A stretch of DNA of 64,000 bases from Odiellus spinosus (Eukaryota; Arthropoda; Arachnida; Opiliones; Phalangiidae), in the NCBI GenBank assembly GCA_963920705.1, contig OY987226.1, forward strand, positions 19,563,600 through 19,627,599, given 5' to 3'. Below the pieces are notes generated by a model. The model was not told where the DNA came from and did not search any database. It saw only the letters and a program-made list of their open reading frames with translations. Position numbers and translations under genes: made by a program. Positions within the stretch are counted from its first letter, which is position 1; every line of letters begins with the position of its first letter. This document shows, in pieces, positions 1 through 11,391 of this stretch.

Positions 1-80
1 AAATTGAAATTAGCTTGATGAATTTGTTTGGCATAGTGTTGAATAATGAAAACCCCTCAAAAAAAAAAAAAAAAAAAAAA

Positions 81-1154
81 TATGAGAGAATCATCGAATT
101 CGGTTCGTGTATAATGGTTCGATTCTAAACCACGGATGGATACGTCATAGGGGAAAAAGTAGCACACGCAAACTTCTTCTGAACGCCAACTTCTTCTGAA
201 CGCCATCTTTCGGTTTAATTAAGCGTATTTTAGCGGAAGGCATCGTGTCAGAAATATACGTTATACGGGTTGACGCGCAATATAGCTTCGCCGGGGGCTA
301 AAGTTCTTTGTCCCAACAATTTTGACCTTAATTACCGTACAGTTATAGCGCGCTTTATAGTTCCACTGCCGTAAGAAAGAACGTTCGGATAATATAAAGA
401 CGAAAGAAAGAAGAGCGGCTTGTGGGTCAATATTGGAGAGACTTATGAGAGCTCTAGACGAATTATAAAGAAACGAACGAAATTATGGCCCGCGGAGCAA
501 AGATTTATACTAGGTATACGTATACGAATCGATTACAAAATATTCTCAAAGGGATCAAAGATTGCTAAGGTATTTTTTACTTCAAACCTCTCGAAATATA
601 AAGTATATACCAATTAGAAATTTAAGAGGAACTTGCAGGGGCAGCGCGCCATTGGGGTACACTCTTTCCATCTATCTTTGTTCCCATTCTGATCATATTC
701 TGATTGCCTAAGCTATGACGATGGAGACAAACTAGGCGGTAACCCCTCCCCTCGCGCTTCAAGCCTCGACGTGTTTCCCATAGCAACGGGTGTAATACAT
801 GGATAGGTACGAGAGCAAGAGATAGAGTGAGGTGCAGACGCACCATCTATTATGATAATTCAGCATTTTATTTGTACTCCAAAGGCCGTAATCCCTATGG
901 AAGTAAGTTTATGAGTATGGGAATTTCGAAATCGTCAATTTTCTGAGAAAAGAAAGGGTCTTCCAGGGAGCCAAAATTCTCTTGGTAATTCGCGGTTAGG
1001 TATCGCAATTGGGAAATTAGACCAGACTTCTTAGACTAGACTAGACTTCTTAATATTGTATCTTTCGATTAATTATAAAATAGACAAAGGAAGTATATAG
1101 AACCCACAAATTACTTCATATTACACTCAATCAATCTCAAACTAACATCCTCAC

Positions 1155-1185
<31 letters not shown>

Positions 1186-1933
1186 AATTTATATAAAACT
1201 TTGAAACTTACCGGTTTGAAGTTCTACGATGAATGCAGGTTGGGTACACATATCCAAAATAACACGTAGGTCCGAAATGTTCACACTTCACGCGACTCGG
1301 AAAACAATACACGCGCAGAACGCGAAAAAGTAACAAACGCGAATTAACACAGCCGTTGGGTAATAGAAGGGGGTACAAGAGCTCGTTGGTAGCCTTCGCC
1401 CCACTTTCAGATCAATGTAGAGGTTGAATATTTGTACGCCTATAGGCGCTTTTGATCTTTCTCCATCGGCGTCGGCCACTCGGGGGCTCTTTCACGTCGA
1501 TGCTTTTTGACTCAGCATTATTTCATCGTTCGTTTACCTAAGAAATATTTAAATTAATTATTGCATTTTTAAATTATTTGAAAGGAAGCTTTAAGCTTTG
1601 TCCTATATACATTAAAAACAATGTGTATCAAACTCCATACAAATACTCGTTACGCCCGCGGACGAATTGACCTTGATTCAATTTTGAAGTTTTACTGCTA
1701 AAGCGACTTAGACAATTAAAACATTGAAAAGTAACCTTTCAAAAATAATTTAAAGACGCGAACTAGAAAAATAAAAATTCACGGGAAGTTTTCGTAAGAG
1801 ACAAATTTGATAATACAATTTAAGAGCAAGAGTATAACTCTGGAAAAAACCCTGGTCAACTAAACAGAAATAAAAATAAGGGTAAAGATTCAAAGAATAG
1901 CCGCTAATGGGGTTTTCGCGAAAGAATATTAAA
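81..1933. other. No gene recognised
   Basis: AT-rich single-copy sequence with A runs near 1156. A 17-18 base unit (ACTTCTTCTGAACGCCA) is tandemly doubled at about 172-205. Short open frames at 420-617 and 622-846 show no motifs. Confidence 0.6.
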
Positions 1934-2113
1934 TAGAGATCGGGGTTTGGACAAAATAATCCACAACTATCAGTTAATCAGTTTATCATAAAAAAATAAT
2001 CGCAAAATTATTCGCGATTACATTGGATTTATCATAGACTTTCCTTGAAAAAATTTTAAGTTATGAATAAAGATAAAATAATCAGAAATTTCTTGTCCAA
2101 ACCCCGATCTCTA
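1934..2113 (-). mobile_element. MITE family F, copy 1 (hAT-like)
   Basis: 180 bp with ends TAGAGATCGGGGTTTGGACA and its complement. It aligns in reverse orientation to the copies at 37506 and 53306. No flanking duplication survives, so it may be an old insertion. Confidence 0.85.
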
Positions 2114-4381
2114 CCACCAAAAATGGAACTTTCCCGGATATAAAGGATATTTTTGGCGACTGAGCTGCGCGCTTTTATTATCTATCATCCAGGCCAGGAA
2201 ATAACACACGTCCTGCACTGGTCCAAAACCACTTCATTAATTGCTTGGATCACTTTTTTTAATTGACAAACTAGGGGTAACTGGTCCGTAGGGCCACTTT
2301 TTGATTAAAATTGAGGTGGGACCAGTTAAATCTGGGTTAACAGTTGCTTACTCTTCTTCATCACTCGAAACGAACCTTTTATACGATTTTTAGTTCCGCC
2401 GAAATTGGCGGACCTTACAGGCAAAGGAGGAGCTGATCTAAGTGGCCATGGCTATAAGCATCCTCAAACAATAATTTTAATTAAAGACCAGTTTATTTTT
2501 TCAGACCGGAAGGTCAGTAATCCTGAGGACTAGTTTTAAAAAAATTGCCTATTTCCAGGCCTGCTACCATCAGCTGATTTATTGACAACCAATGTAAAGC
2601 CTAGAGTTTCAAAATTGCGTACATGAAAACCCTAGGCTGCCATTCTCGGGCTCTCCTTTGAGTTTGACTCTGTAAAAAGCAGAAGCTTAAGAGCCTTTCT
2701 CTTGCTCACTCTTAAAACTTTAACTTAAATGATATCTCCTTATTATTTTTTTAAGGATAGAATATAGGTAGCTCGAAATTTTCCTGAAAGTATTGACCTT
2801 CATCTAGCGCGTTTGATCTACTTCTCAAAATTAAGTACTCTAATTCTTGTTTCAGTCAAAGAAATACAAACTCTCTCCCGAGTTATTACACCCTGTACCG
2901 GAAATACCGCTTCCTTAGGAAATACTTTAAGCGCTTCGGTACGTGTCACTGAACACGACCTGAACTTTACTGGCACGTAGAATGATTTTATGGAATCCCT
3001 GTAGAAGTCATAGCCTTTCCTAATTAACTCTATCAATTCATTTTGGTATCTTTCAAGTCTCACCCGACACATTTTCCAATTATTTTGTCCACGATGGTTT
3101 AGTTTAACGTTAAGGTATTATTGGCACTTGGAATTAATTTATAACAAAACTAGATATCTTCTATTCTTGTTGAGTCTTAGCGAGGAGGACTCTATCAAAT
3201 ATTACAAAGAGTATAACGGTGGGATTTAGAAAAAAATAAAAATAAAAAAATGTATGAAAATAAAAATCGTGAGACAGATAGAGAAAGATGAAGAAAGCTG
3301 TAGAGTGGGTTGTGATGATGCGGGGGTCCTAAACTGAAAAACAATGTTTATTTTCTCATATCCCTTTCCTTATACGTATATTCTACGCGGAATCTCCGCG
3401 CTTTTCCACATAGACATTAGCTCGGTCTTAGAAACGTCAACATTCCCATGGGAAAAAACATTGATTTTAAACGGGAAATTGAACCTCTTTCTAGGTTGAA
3501 ATCAAGTATAGATTGTCTATCCGTCTTTCCCTCATTTTAAAATCAACATCTCGAGAATATTCCCAACCCCTAGGCGAGATCGTTCGTTCGTCGTGACTCG
3601 AACGATAGAGTAAAAGGCTGGGAAAAGGGTTACCCCTAGAACAATCAACACATTTCCCCCGCGACAAAGCTTTGTAGTCTCATTCGTTTCGAACGATCTT
3701 TAAGAAAAGCGTTTCTCTCTCTGGAGTCTCTCTCCAGAAATCCAGAGTCGAACAAAAGGCCCAAAAACTAGTATAGTTTCGAGCATTCCGAGAATGCCCC
3801 GAGATTCGGATTAAAGGCGCGACCCTTACATCGGAGAAATATTTATCCTTTTCAAGAGCGCGACTTAAGCGTAGCCATCGTATACCGCTACGGTTATTAT
3901 TTATCGTATATTATAGCCCTCTTCTAGAAGATTTTCTTTATATATATGCTTATTCTACGGAGAAGAAGAAAAAAAATCTAAATATTTCAGAATAAAGTGG
4001 GCTTCGCGTTTAACTCGTGGAATCTGGGAGCGAAATTGTCGCGACTTGTTATAAAGAAATAACGGAAAAGATACGATACTTTGGTCAAACCTGCAGGTCG
4101 TCAAAAAAAAAGTACTCGAGTTAAATTGACTTGGAAATATCGTTAGTTACAGCGACGTAAGCGGCTCACCAGCACGCGCGCTCTTCAACTCGACATTCAA
4201 ATTCAAAGGACCTACATTTATTTTGTTTGGCAACGAATATGAAAGAAAAACTTTCAATATCTACAGCTTTTTCATATTCGACATTTATAATAAGTATCTA
4301 CCCTTATATCTAAATCTACGAATCTAAATCTATTTAACTTTAATCAGTGACTAAATACTTAAACTTGATTATTGTAACTAT
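2114..4381. other. No gene recognised apart from a weak ORF
   Basis: Mostly unique sequence with moderate G+C between 3400 and 3900. The only frame worth noting is at 2818-3072. Confidence 0.55.
2818..3072 (-). CDS. Unrecognised 84-codon open frame
   Basis: The frame starts at 3072 (M-C-R-V-R-L-E-R-Y-Q) and ends in UAG at 2818. It is open for roughly a further dozen codons upstream of the ATG. The product is basic, without a signal peptide or membrane segment, with a first half suggesting an amphipathic helix (NELIELIRKGYDFYRDS). Composition looks more protein-like than most short frames here, but no motif is recognised and no splice sites or promoter were found. It may be a relic of a transposon exon or chance. 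Confidence 0.15.
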   Translation of the reverse strand: MCRVRLERYQNELIELIRKGYDFYRDSIKSFYVPVKFRSCSVTRTEALKVFPKEAVFPVQGVITRERVCISLTETRIRVLNFEK

Positions 4382-5335
4382 GTTTAACTCGATCTGAGAA
4401 TATGTAACAAACTATTTAACTCGATCTGAGAATATGTAACAAACTATTTAACTCGATCTGAGAATAAATAACAAAATATTTAACTCGATCTGAGAGTAAA
4501 TAACAAAATATTTAACTCGATCTGAGAGTAAATAACAAAATATTTAACTCGATCTGAGAATAAATCACAAAATATTTAACTCGATCTGAGAATAAGTAAC
4601 AAAATATTTAACTATTCCTAGATCTGAGAATAAATAACAAAATATTTAACTATTCCTAGATCTGAGAATAAATAACAAAATATTTAACTATTCCTAGATC
4701 TGAGAATAAATAACAAAATATTTAACTAGATCTGAGAATAAATAAAATATTTAACTCGATCTGAGAATAAATAACAAAATATTTAACTATTCCTAGATCT
4801 GAGAATAAATAACAAAATATTTAACTAGATCTGAGAATAAATAAAATATTTAACTCGATCTGAGAATAAATAACAAAATATTTAACTATTCCTAGATCTG
4901 AGAATAAATAACAAAATATTTAACTATTCCTAGATCTGAGAATAAATAACAAAATATTTAACTATTCCTAGATCTGAGAATAAATAACAAAATATTTAAC
5001 TATTCCTAGATCTGAGAATAAATAACAAAATATTTAACTAGATCTGAGAATAAATGAAATATTTAACTCGATCTGAGAATAAATAAAATATTTAACTCGA
5101 TATGAGAATAAATAAAATATTTAACTCGATATGAGAATAAATAAAATATTTAACTCGATATGAGAATAAATAAAATATTTAACTCGATCTGAGAATAAAT
5201 AAAATATTTAACTCGATATGAGAATAAATAAAATATTTAACTCGATATGAGAATAAATAAAATATTTAACTCGATATGAGAATAAATAAAATATTTAACT
5301 CGATATGAGAATAAATAAAATATTTAACTCGATCG
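4382..5335. repeat. Minisatellite array, left block
   Basis: About 30 units of ATTTAACTCGATCTGAGAAT type in three length classes (about 29, 32 and 38 bp). The longest carries the extra TATTCCTA before GATCTGAG. Long units cluster in the middle, short ones at the right, with a GATATGAG variant spread through the last third. Confidence 0.93.
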
Positions 5336-5343
5336 AGAATAAC

Positions 5344-5585
5344 CAAAATGGTTTGTTCCCATTTCGCCCAAATATTTCGCCCAAAATTATCTATTCCCAT
5401 TTCGCCCAATCCTACTTCACCCAAACGTATTATCATTTGGCCCAAAATTATCTATTCCCATTTCGCCCAATCCTACTTCACCCAAACGTATTATCATTTG
5501 GCCCAAAATTATCGATTCCCAATTTGCCCAAACCAAAATTTCCTTGTCCCAAATCGCCCAATCCCACTTCGCCCAATCGTTTTAT
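5344..5585 (+). repeat. CGCCCA-rich repeat, left arm of a mirror
   Basis: Repeats of ATTCCCATTTCGCCCAAT and ATCATTTGGCCCAAAATTAT; a unit of about 60 bp occurs twice. The complementary motif set lies at 6150-6405. Confidence 0.85.
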
Positions 5586-5631
5586 CAGTTAGTAAAGAAT
5601 TATCTATTCCCATTTCGTTTCGCCTAAAATT

Positions 5632-6062
5632 GTTAGGTTGGGTTAGGTTACCAAAACTAATAAAATAAATTGTTCTTTAGATTGGGTTGGGTTTTGGTTA
5701 GGTTAGGTTAAGGTAGATTATGTTGGGTTAAGGTAGATTATGTTGGGTTAAGGTAGATTATGTTGGGTTAAGGTAGATTATGTTGGGTTAAGGTAGATTA
5801 TGTTGGGTTAAGGTAGATTGTATTGGGTTGGGTTGAGTTAGGTTACCAAAATTAATAAAGAAAATAGTTCTTAAGATATAGTTGGGTTATGTTGGGTTAG
5901 GTTAGGTTACCAAAATTAATAAAGAAAATAGTTCTTAAGATAGAGTTGGGTTATGTTGGGTTAGGTTAGGTTACCAAAACTAATATAGAAAATTGTTCTA
6001 TAGATTGGGTTGGGTTAAGGTAGGTTGGGTTGGGTTAGGTTACCAAAATTAATAAGGTTAAT
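5632..6062 (+). repeat. GGTTAGG/GGTTGGG-rich tandem complex
   Basis: Five to six copies of the 20-bp unit GGTTAAGGTAGATTATGTTG (5706-5825) are followed by three to four units of about 65 bp containing GGGTTAGGTTAGGTTACCAA and AATTAATAAAGAAAATAGTT. TTAGGTTAGGTTA is close to the insect telomere repeat but never forms a long pure run. Confidence 0.85.
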
Positions 6063-6149
6063 TGTTTAGTTACATCAAGAAGTGCGTGTAGAAATAATTA
6101 AACAGGACGAAGGAACCGATCAAGAGGATTTTGTTCGCATATGCCTTGG

Positions 6150-6405
6150 GTGTGGATTGGGCGAAATAAGAATTTGGCAAAAATGGAATTATGCGAAATG
6201 TGATTTGGCGAAATGGGAATTAGGGGAAATGGGATTGGACGAAATAGGATTGGGCCTAATAAATTGGGCTGATTGGGAATTGGGCCAGTTGGGATTGGGC
6301 CAGTTGGGTTTGGGCCAATTGAGATTGGGCCAATTGAGTTTGGGCCAATTGAGATTGGGCGAAATGTGATTTGGGCCAAATGTTTTGGGCGAATCGGGGT
6401 AGAAC
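6150..6405 (-). repeat. TGGGCG-rich repeat, right arm of a mirror
   Basis: Repeats of GATTGGGC(C/G)A and CGAAATGGGAAT, the complement of the motifs at 5344-5585, in a decayed order. Confidence 0.8.
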
Positions 6406-6406
6406 C

Positions 6407-6727
6407 AATAAAATATTTAACTCGATCTGAGAAAAAATAAAATATTTAACTCGATCTGAGAATAAATAAAATATTTAACTCGATCTGAGAATAAATAAAA
6501 TATTTAACTCGATCTGAGAATAAATAAAATATTTAACTCGATCTGAGAATAAATAAAATATTTAACTCGATCTGAGAATAAATAAAATATTTAACTCGAT
6601 CTGAGAATAAATAAAATATTTAACTCGATCTGAGAATAAATAAAATATTTAACTCGATCTGAGAATAAATAAAATATTTAACTCTGAGAGTATATAAAAA
6701 ATATTTAACTCTCTAAGAATAAATATA
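6407..6727. repeat. Minisatellite array, right block
   Basis: About ten near-identical 29-bp units of the same minisatellite as 4382-5335 and in the same orientation, degrading after 6680. Confidence 0.92.
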
Positions 6728-7865
6728 ACCACAATCAAAATATAGTATGATCCCCTTTGAATGATTTCGAGTGTCATAAATGAATTTTGTGTAGATTCCA
6801 AGTGAAATAAATGCGCTAAATCGCAGATTTTCCACAAATTTTATATTTTTTTGTTTGTTTTCAGAGTAAATTCATAAAGATATTTTGGGGTAATTTAGCC
6901 TATTCTAGTCGGCGTATGCAAAATTTCAGCCTTAATCCCTCGATCTTAACACGAATCTACCTTTCAAAATGTAAAAAACGAGAGCGCCATCTCTAACTAT
7001 TTCAAACTGATTTAAACTAATATATGATATATTTTTTTCCACTTTGAGGCGTCAGCGCGAGGGAAGTCACGACCTACCTCCGAGAAAAAAAGGTAACGAG
7101 CTTATGGCGCGAATTGGAACTCGCTGGCAACTCGAGTTGGGATACTATCGGATCTGGAATATTTTCCTTCCCACGGCGCGGAACGCGTATATGATCGTAA
7201 AGAGGGTTAAAGATGTCAAAAACAAGCGCCTTCCATTCTCATTTGGCGAATGCACGCGCGCACGGACCACGCCATAAAGAAGGATATTCGTTATAAAGGA
7301 AACGGAATAACTCGTCAGCGCGTAAGAGGCTATGTTCTTACGAAACGAAATTACATTGATAATAGACTACTACTCGGTGCCGAAACGAAATGACTCCGAC
7401 TAAAGACCCCGTTCGCTTTATTAGGGGTGATGAAGACGAAAGGCGGAAACAGCGGGGAGAATAGGCGTCACCAATGAGGTTTTGGGGGTTCCTCGCGCCT
7501 TTGACCCCAATGTTTCAAAGTGAGTGGACGTTTGTGGGAGCCGCGGGAGCGCAAGATCCCAGAAAAGACAATTATTTTTCTTTCTCCGACAGAAATCAAA
7601 AGATAGATGAAAAAAAAAAAAAAAAAACTCCATCCAGTTCAGAACCCTAACCGACCCTTTCATCTTTCAGGCGCCCTCCTCCTCAATCCACCTTCTAACG
7701 GTCTCTTACGCCGCCCACCCTTCGCCCACCCTCTATATACCTTCCATTCCAACGATCAAGCGGCAAAAACGAGCCTTATTCGAGGTAATGAAACCTCGTC
7801 GCGTGCAGGTGGGTTAAAAGGGTTTCGCTATTAAAAATACACCACGCACCAATAACTTTGACTTT
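6728..7865. other. No gene recognised; G+C-richer stretch
   Basis: From about 7040 to 7800 the G+C and CpG content rises and short frames appear on both strands, but none shows protein motifs or a consistent exon structure. Confidence 0.5.
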
Positions 7866-7872
7866 GGTTCGA

Positions 7873-8058
7873 TGGAGGGGTCGGACACACTACCATTATT
7901 TTTTAAGGGATTTTAATATTTAAAGAGATTTTAAAACTGTTTATGGGAGAGATTTTGGGGTTTCAATTTTAATTTCCCTACTAAATAGAGAAGGTTTAGA
8001 GATTTTGGATTTCGGTCGAAGAGTAGGTACGGAATTTTGGCAAGTGTCCGACCCCTCG
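7873..8058. mobile_element. MITE N, 186 bp
   Basis: Inverted ends GAGGGGTCGGACAC and GTGTCCGACCCCTC are perfect over 14 bases. Flanks GGTTCGA (7866-7872) and GGTTCGA (8059-8065) form a 7-bp duplication, with one extra unpaired base at the ends. The inside is AT-rich with repeated GAGATTTT motifs. Confidence 0.78.
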
Positions 8059-8558
8059 GGTTCGAGGAACGGAGCCCAGATTCTTGTCGTTCACTATTTA
8101 TACGTGTAGCCCCGTTACAATAATATTATGCGCGGTGGTAAACTAGGTCAGTCGCCATAGCTTAAATTAAATTTTCATGGCTCAATATTCAAATTATTCA
8201 TTTCAGAATCGATTTTGATAATTAAAAAATTGCATTTATATCCGAATATCACGAATATTAAATCCTCAGCATGTAATCGGCGTACAAGCCTGTAGTACTA
8301 TTGATTGCGCTAAATGATTACGTATTTAGCATTTCAAAAGGCTATAGTCACTTACGTAATCGCGCAGAGCAGTACGGGTTCACCCCACGATTAAATTTAC
8401 AAATTCGCTAAACCCTGCATGTTCTAGGTTATTAACAAAGGGTCATTTTTTTTAACTTTTATTAGAAACACTTAAGAAAATTTTCCTAGTTTTCAGTCAA
8501 AAATATTGAGAGCTGTTTACGAGTTATCCAAGTATCGTAGACCGCAATTGTTTATAGA

Positions 8559-8740
8559 AACGACATTTATGTTCACAGTAGAGACTATGAAACCGTTTGC
8601 AAACCGTTTCCAATATTCAAATTAACTTTCCTAATCAAGTAATTACATTTAGTAGCAAATGATCTCTCCAGTTGAAATGAAAAATGAGCATTTTGGCATT
8701 CTCAAAACGGTTTCAAAACAGTTTCAAAGCCGGAAGAATT
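8559..8740 (+). mobile_element. Family B MITE, diverged
   Basis: Contains GTTCACAGTAGAGACTATGA, CCGTTTGCAAACCGTTTCC and, near the right end, AAAACGGTTTCAAAACAGTT, the arrangement of family B. The ends are worn. Confidence 0.55.
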
Positions 8741-8888
8741 ATTTTATGTGAAATCGCTTGAAACGTGCAGTCTCCCATTTTGCGATGAAATAATAAATAT
8801 AAGCAGAAGAAATGTTTAACATATTGTCTTTACTGTAATTCGACTCGTACCAAGGAAGACCTCAACCCTTCAATGCCTATCAAAACAG

Positions 8889-9263
8889 CTTGGAGGAAGT
8901 ATGTGATATGGAGTTGCCGACTGTTCGTTTTTCTATTGAAACGATGGTTAGGATTGCCGGGCCTAGAGCGCCGTGTTTTCCCCCTTTTGTGACCCCTTAG
9001 CTCCGGCGCTCGCGCGCTTCTACCTTCGCGCCGTACGTAAGCGGCTGCCTTCTTCCCAAAAAAACCCCGTCCGTAGACCGTCGTAGTAACCGCCGTTTAG
9101 TTTGAAATTTGGTAGAAAGCATTTCCCGAGCCACGTGAGTCGGACGCCCCCTTAAATATGCGTGTTACGTTGGTAACGGTATGCGCGTCGTAGTAGGAGA
9201 GGCCGCTACGAGTAACGAAGTTTATAGGCAGTCGGCAACCCCATATCACATACTTCCTCCAAG
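8889..9263. mobile_element. MITE I, 375 bp, G+C-rich
   Basis: Ends CTTGGAGGAAGTATGTGATA and its complement extend about 34 bases with one mismatch, flanked by an exact 7-bp AAAACAG duplication (8882-8888, 9264-9270). The interior is unusually G+C- and CpG-rich and has no open frame of note. Confidence 0.88.
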
Positions 9264-9477
9264 AAAACAGTATATAAATATCTTACTGACTCTCTCGTTG
9301 CTGACGTGAGTGGCATAAAAAATCATATTTGATTGCCTTGGTTACGACTCAGTTTTGCCTGAAAATGAGGAACGCCTCCTTCATTCTACTTCCCTTTCCC
9401 ATAGAAGAATTTCAGATACAATATTACCCGTATGACTCTATGCCCCAAAAAGCAAATCTCATAAGAGTTAAATAAAA

Positions 9478-10314
9478 TAGAGCACTGAATCGGATAATGA
9501 ATAACTTGGGAAATTCATTGATAACTAGGCTTTTTTCAGATATTTTGATTCGGGATGAATTGTTTGTTAATATTAAACTACAAATTATATTAACAGACGT
9601 ATCAAATGGATACGAATTATCCTAAGATAAAACTTTAAGCTTGATTAATGAACAAATAACACGTTTATTCAAACTGATAACGCCAAGATAAAATATGATG
9701 TCTGGAATGAAATATAATAATTATATTTTAATCTAAATTGAAAGAACCGACTAAATTTCTATATTCTCGCTTCGAGATCTCAATTTGGGTATAAAATCCG
9801 GGAAGAAACTCGAGTTTCAAATTTTCTTATCAGCGAATGAATAACTCGTATCAAGAATCCATTCAGGTTCCATAAGAATATGGGAGGGCCGCGATTCAAT
9901 AACCATCCTCCAAAACTTTGTAGCAAAAGTTCGTCCGCTTCGAATCGATTTTTCAAGTAAATCGCTCCTGACATCTATTATTAACCCGCGCCACTAACGA
10001 CCTTGACATAATATTTTGGGTAATAAAATGGAGCCGACCGAAAAAAGATCTAAGCGTACAAATGTTGCGAAAATTGCAGACGAATTTTTGTTACAAAGTT
10101 TGGGAGGATGGTACCAGAGGCTAAAGCTATGCTCCCATATTCTTATGGAACCTGAATGGATTCTTGCTCGTATCAATTTCCTTTTACAATGAGTACGAAT
10201 AAAAAGTTTGCCTTACATTCAGATACGTTAACACGAATAAGAAAGGGATATTTTTTTCCGATTGACATTCACGTCTTATTCAAATAACAAAAGTTACACG
10301 AATTCCGAGCTCTA
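9478..10314 (+). mobile_element. Family E element, copy 1, interrupted by MITE A
   Basis: Ends TAGAGC...GAATCGGATAATG and ACGAATTCCGAGCTCTA are imperfect inverted repeats. The body carries the E landmarks ATCAAATGGATACGAATTATCC and CTCAATTTGGGT. Removing the A insertion leaves about 515 bp. Confidence 0.8.
9852..10166 (+). mobile_element. MITE family A, copy 1 (nested in E)
   Basis: 315 bp with long inverted ends: CAAGAATCCATTCAGGTTCC on the left, its complement on the right. A second complementary pair lies inside (CCATCCTCC...GTTCGTC against GACGAA...GGAGGATGG). The 7-bp duplication CTCGTAT flanks it exactly (9845-9851, 10167-10173). The host is an E element; an empty version of the site is at about 62320-62335. 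Confidence 0.92.
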
Positions 10315-10431
10315 AATAATAAGAGCGGTTATGGGTAAATTTGGATTATTCGAAAACCACTCAATATTTTAAGAAAAAAAACTTGCGTAGAAACCTTTAG
10401 TTTCTTAAGTCGAAATCGTGTTTCACCCAAC

Positions 10432-10852
10432 CAGGGTGCCGACCAGGGAAAAAACTTGAAATTTTATAGGAAAAATAAGATATTTAAAGGCGAATTATAG
10501 GAGAAAGTAGGATTGAAAATTAAAAATTATAGGAAATATAGGATAAATAACGAAAATATAGGAAAATATGGGATAAATAAGAGAATTTATAGAAAAATAG
10601 GATTTAACATTTTTACCACATATTTATGGCTTTTTGATTTTCTTTAAAATCTTAATCTCTTTTGTTTTTGACTCGATGCCTTTAGTGGGAATTTTTCATT
10701 TTTGAGAAATTTGAAATTATAATTTTATTTGAAAATGAATAACTTGATAACCGAAAAAAGTGAAAAAAAGGAAAACATAGGACAAAACCGTCAATAGGAA
10801 TTTATAGGAAGGCACTGAAAATATAGGAAATATAGGAAGTCCGGTCACCCTG
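10432..10852 (+). mobile_element. MITE J (hAT-type CAGGGTG ends)
   Basis: 421 bp from CAGGGTGCCGACCAGG to CCGGTCACCCTG, with internal repeats of TATAGGAAA. CAGGGTG termini are typical of hAT elements. No flanking duplication is preserved, and a tandem repeat begins right at its right end. Confidence 0.75.
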
Positions 10853-11070
10853 ATTCATAATTAATTGTACCTTATTTATTTTATTTATTAATTATATATT
10901 CATAATTAATTGTACATTATTTATTTTATTTACTACTTAGTTAATTGTACCCTAATTATAATTATATATTCATAGTTAATTGTACCCTAATTATAATTAT
11001 ATATTCATAGTTAATTGTACCATAATTATAATTATATATCCATAGTTAATTGTACCCTAATTATAATTAT
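10853..11070 (+). repeat. 35-bp tandem repeat
   Basis: Units of TTAATTGTACCCTAATTATA plus about 15 bases, five to six copies. The first two are diverged (TTATTTATTTTATTTA). It starts exactly at the end of MITE J. Confidence 0.85.
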
Positions 11071-11314
11071 ACTAGATAGTGCTACCAGTATTAAAATAAA
11101 TGTATCATAATTACTATAATATTGAAATATTAAATTTAAATTATTAATATAGTAGTTAATATTGACACATCTAGATTAAAATATAGTTATATTATTAATA
11201 AAAATAGGCCCATAGGGAATTTCCAACACCCTTCATTTGCTGTATTAACTAGAATACGGAATCAACATGGACTGTCAACTCCCTATATTTATTTAATAAA
11301 ACTTATAATTTAAA

Positions 11315-11391
11315 AAGTAAAATTTATCATTTGAAAACTAAAATTTATCACTTCAAAACTAAAATTTATCATTTGAAAACTAAAATTTATC
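11315..11391 (+). repeat. 21-bp tandem repeat
   Basis: About 3.5 copies of AAAATTTATCATTTGAAAAC. Confidence 0.85.

Noticed and set aside
5632..6062. A true telomere
   Set aside because: TTAGG never forms a pure long array and the region is flanked on both sides by ordinary sequence.
5305..6379. Frames of about 95-106 codons rich in Pro/Asn or Leu/Gly
   Set aside because: Low-complexity translations of the CGCCCA/TGGGCG repeats, present in more than one frame.
9780..9974. Conserved 60-69 codon frames in the MITE A copies as a gene family
   Set aside because: Conservation is fully explained by recent transposition of near-identical elements; arms are not under visible codon-level constraint.
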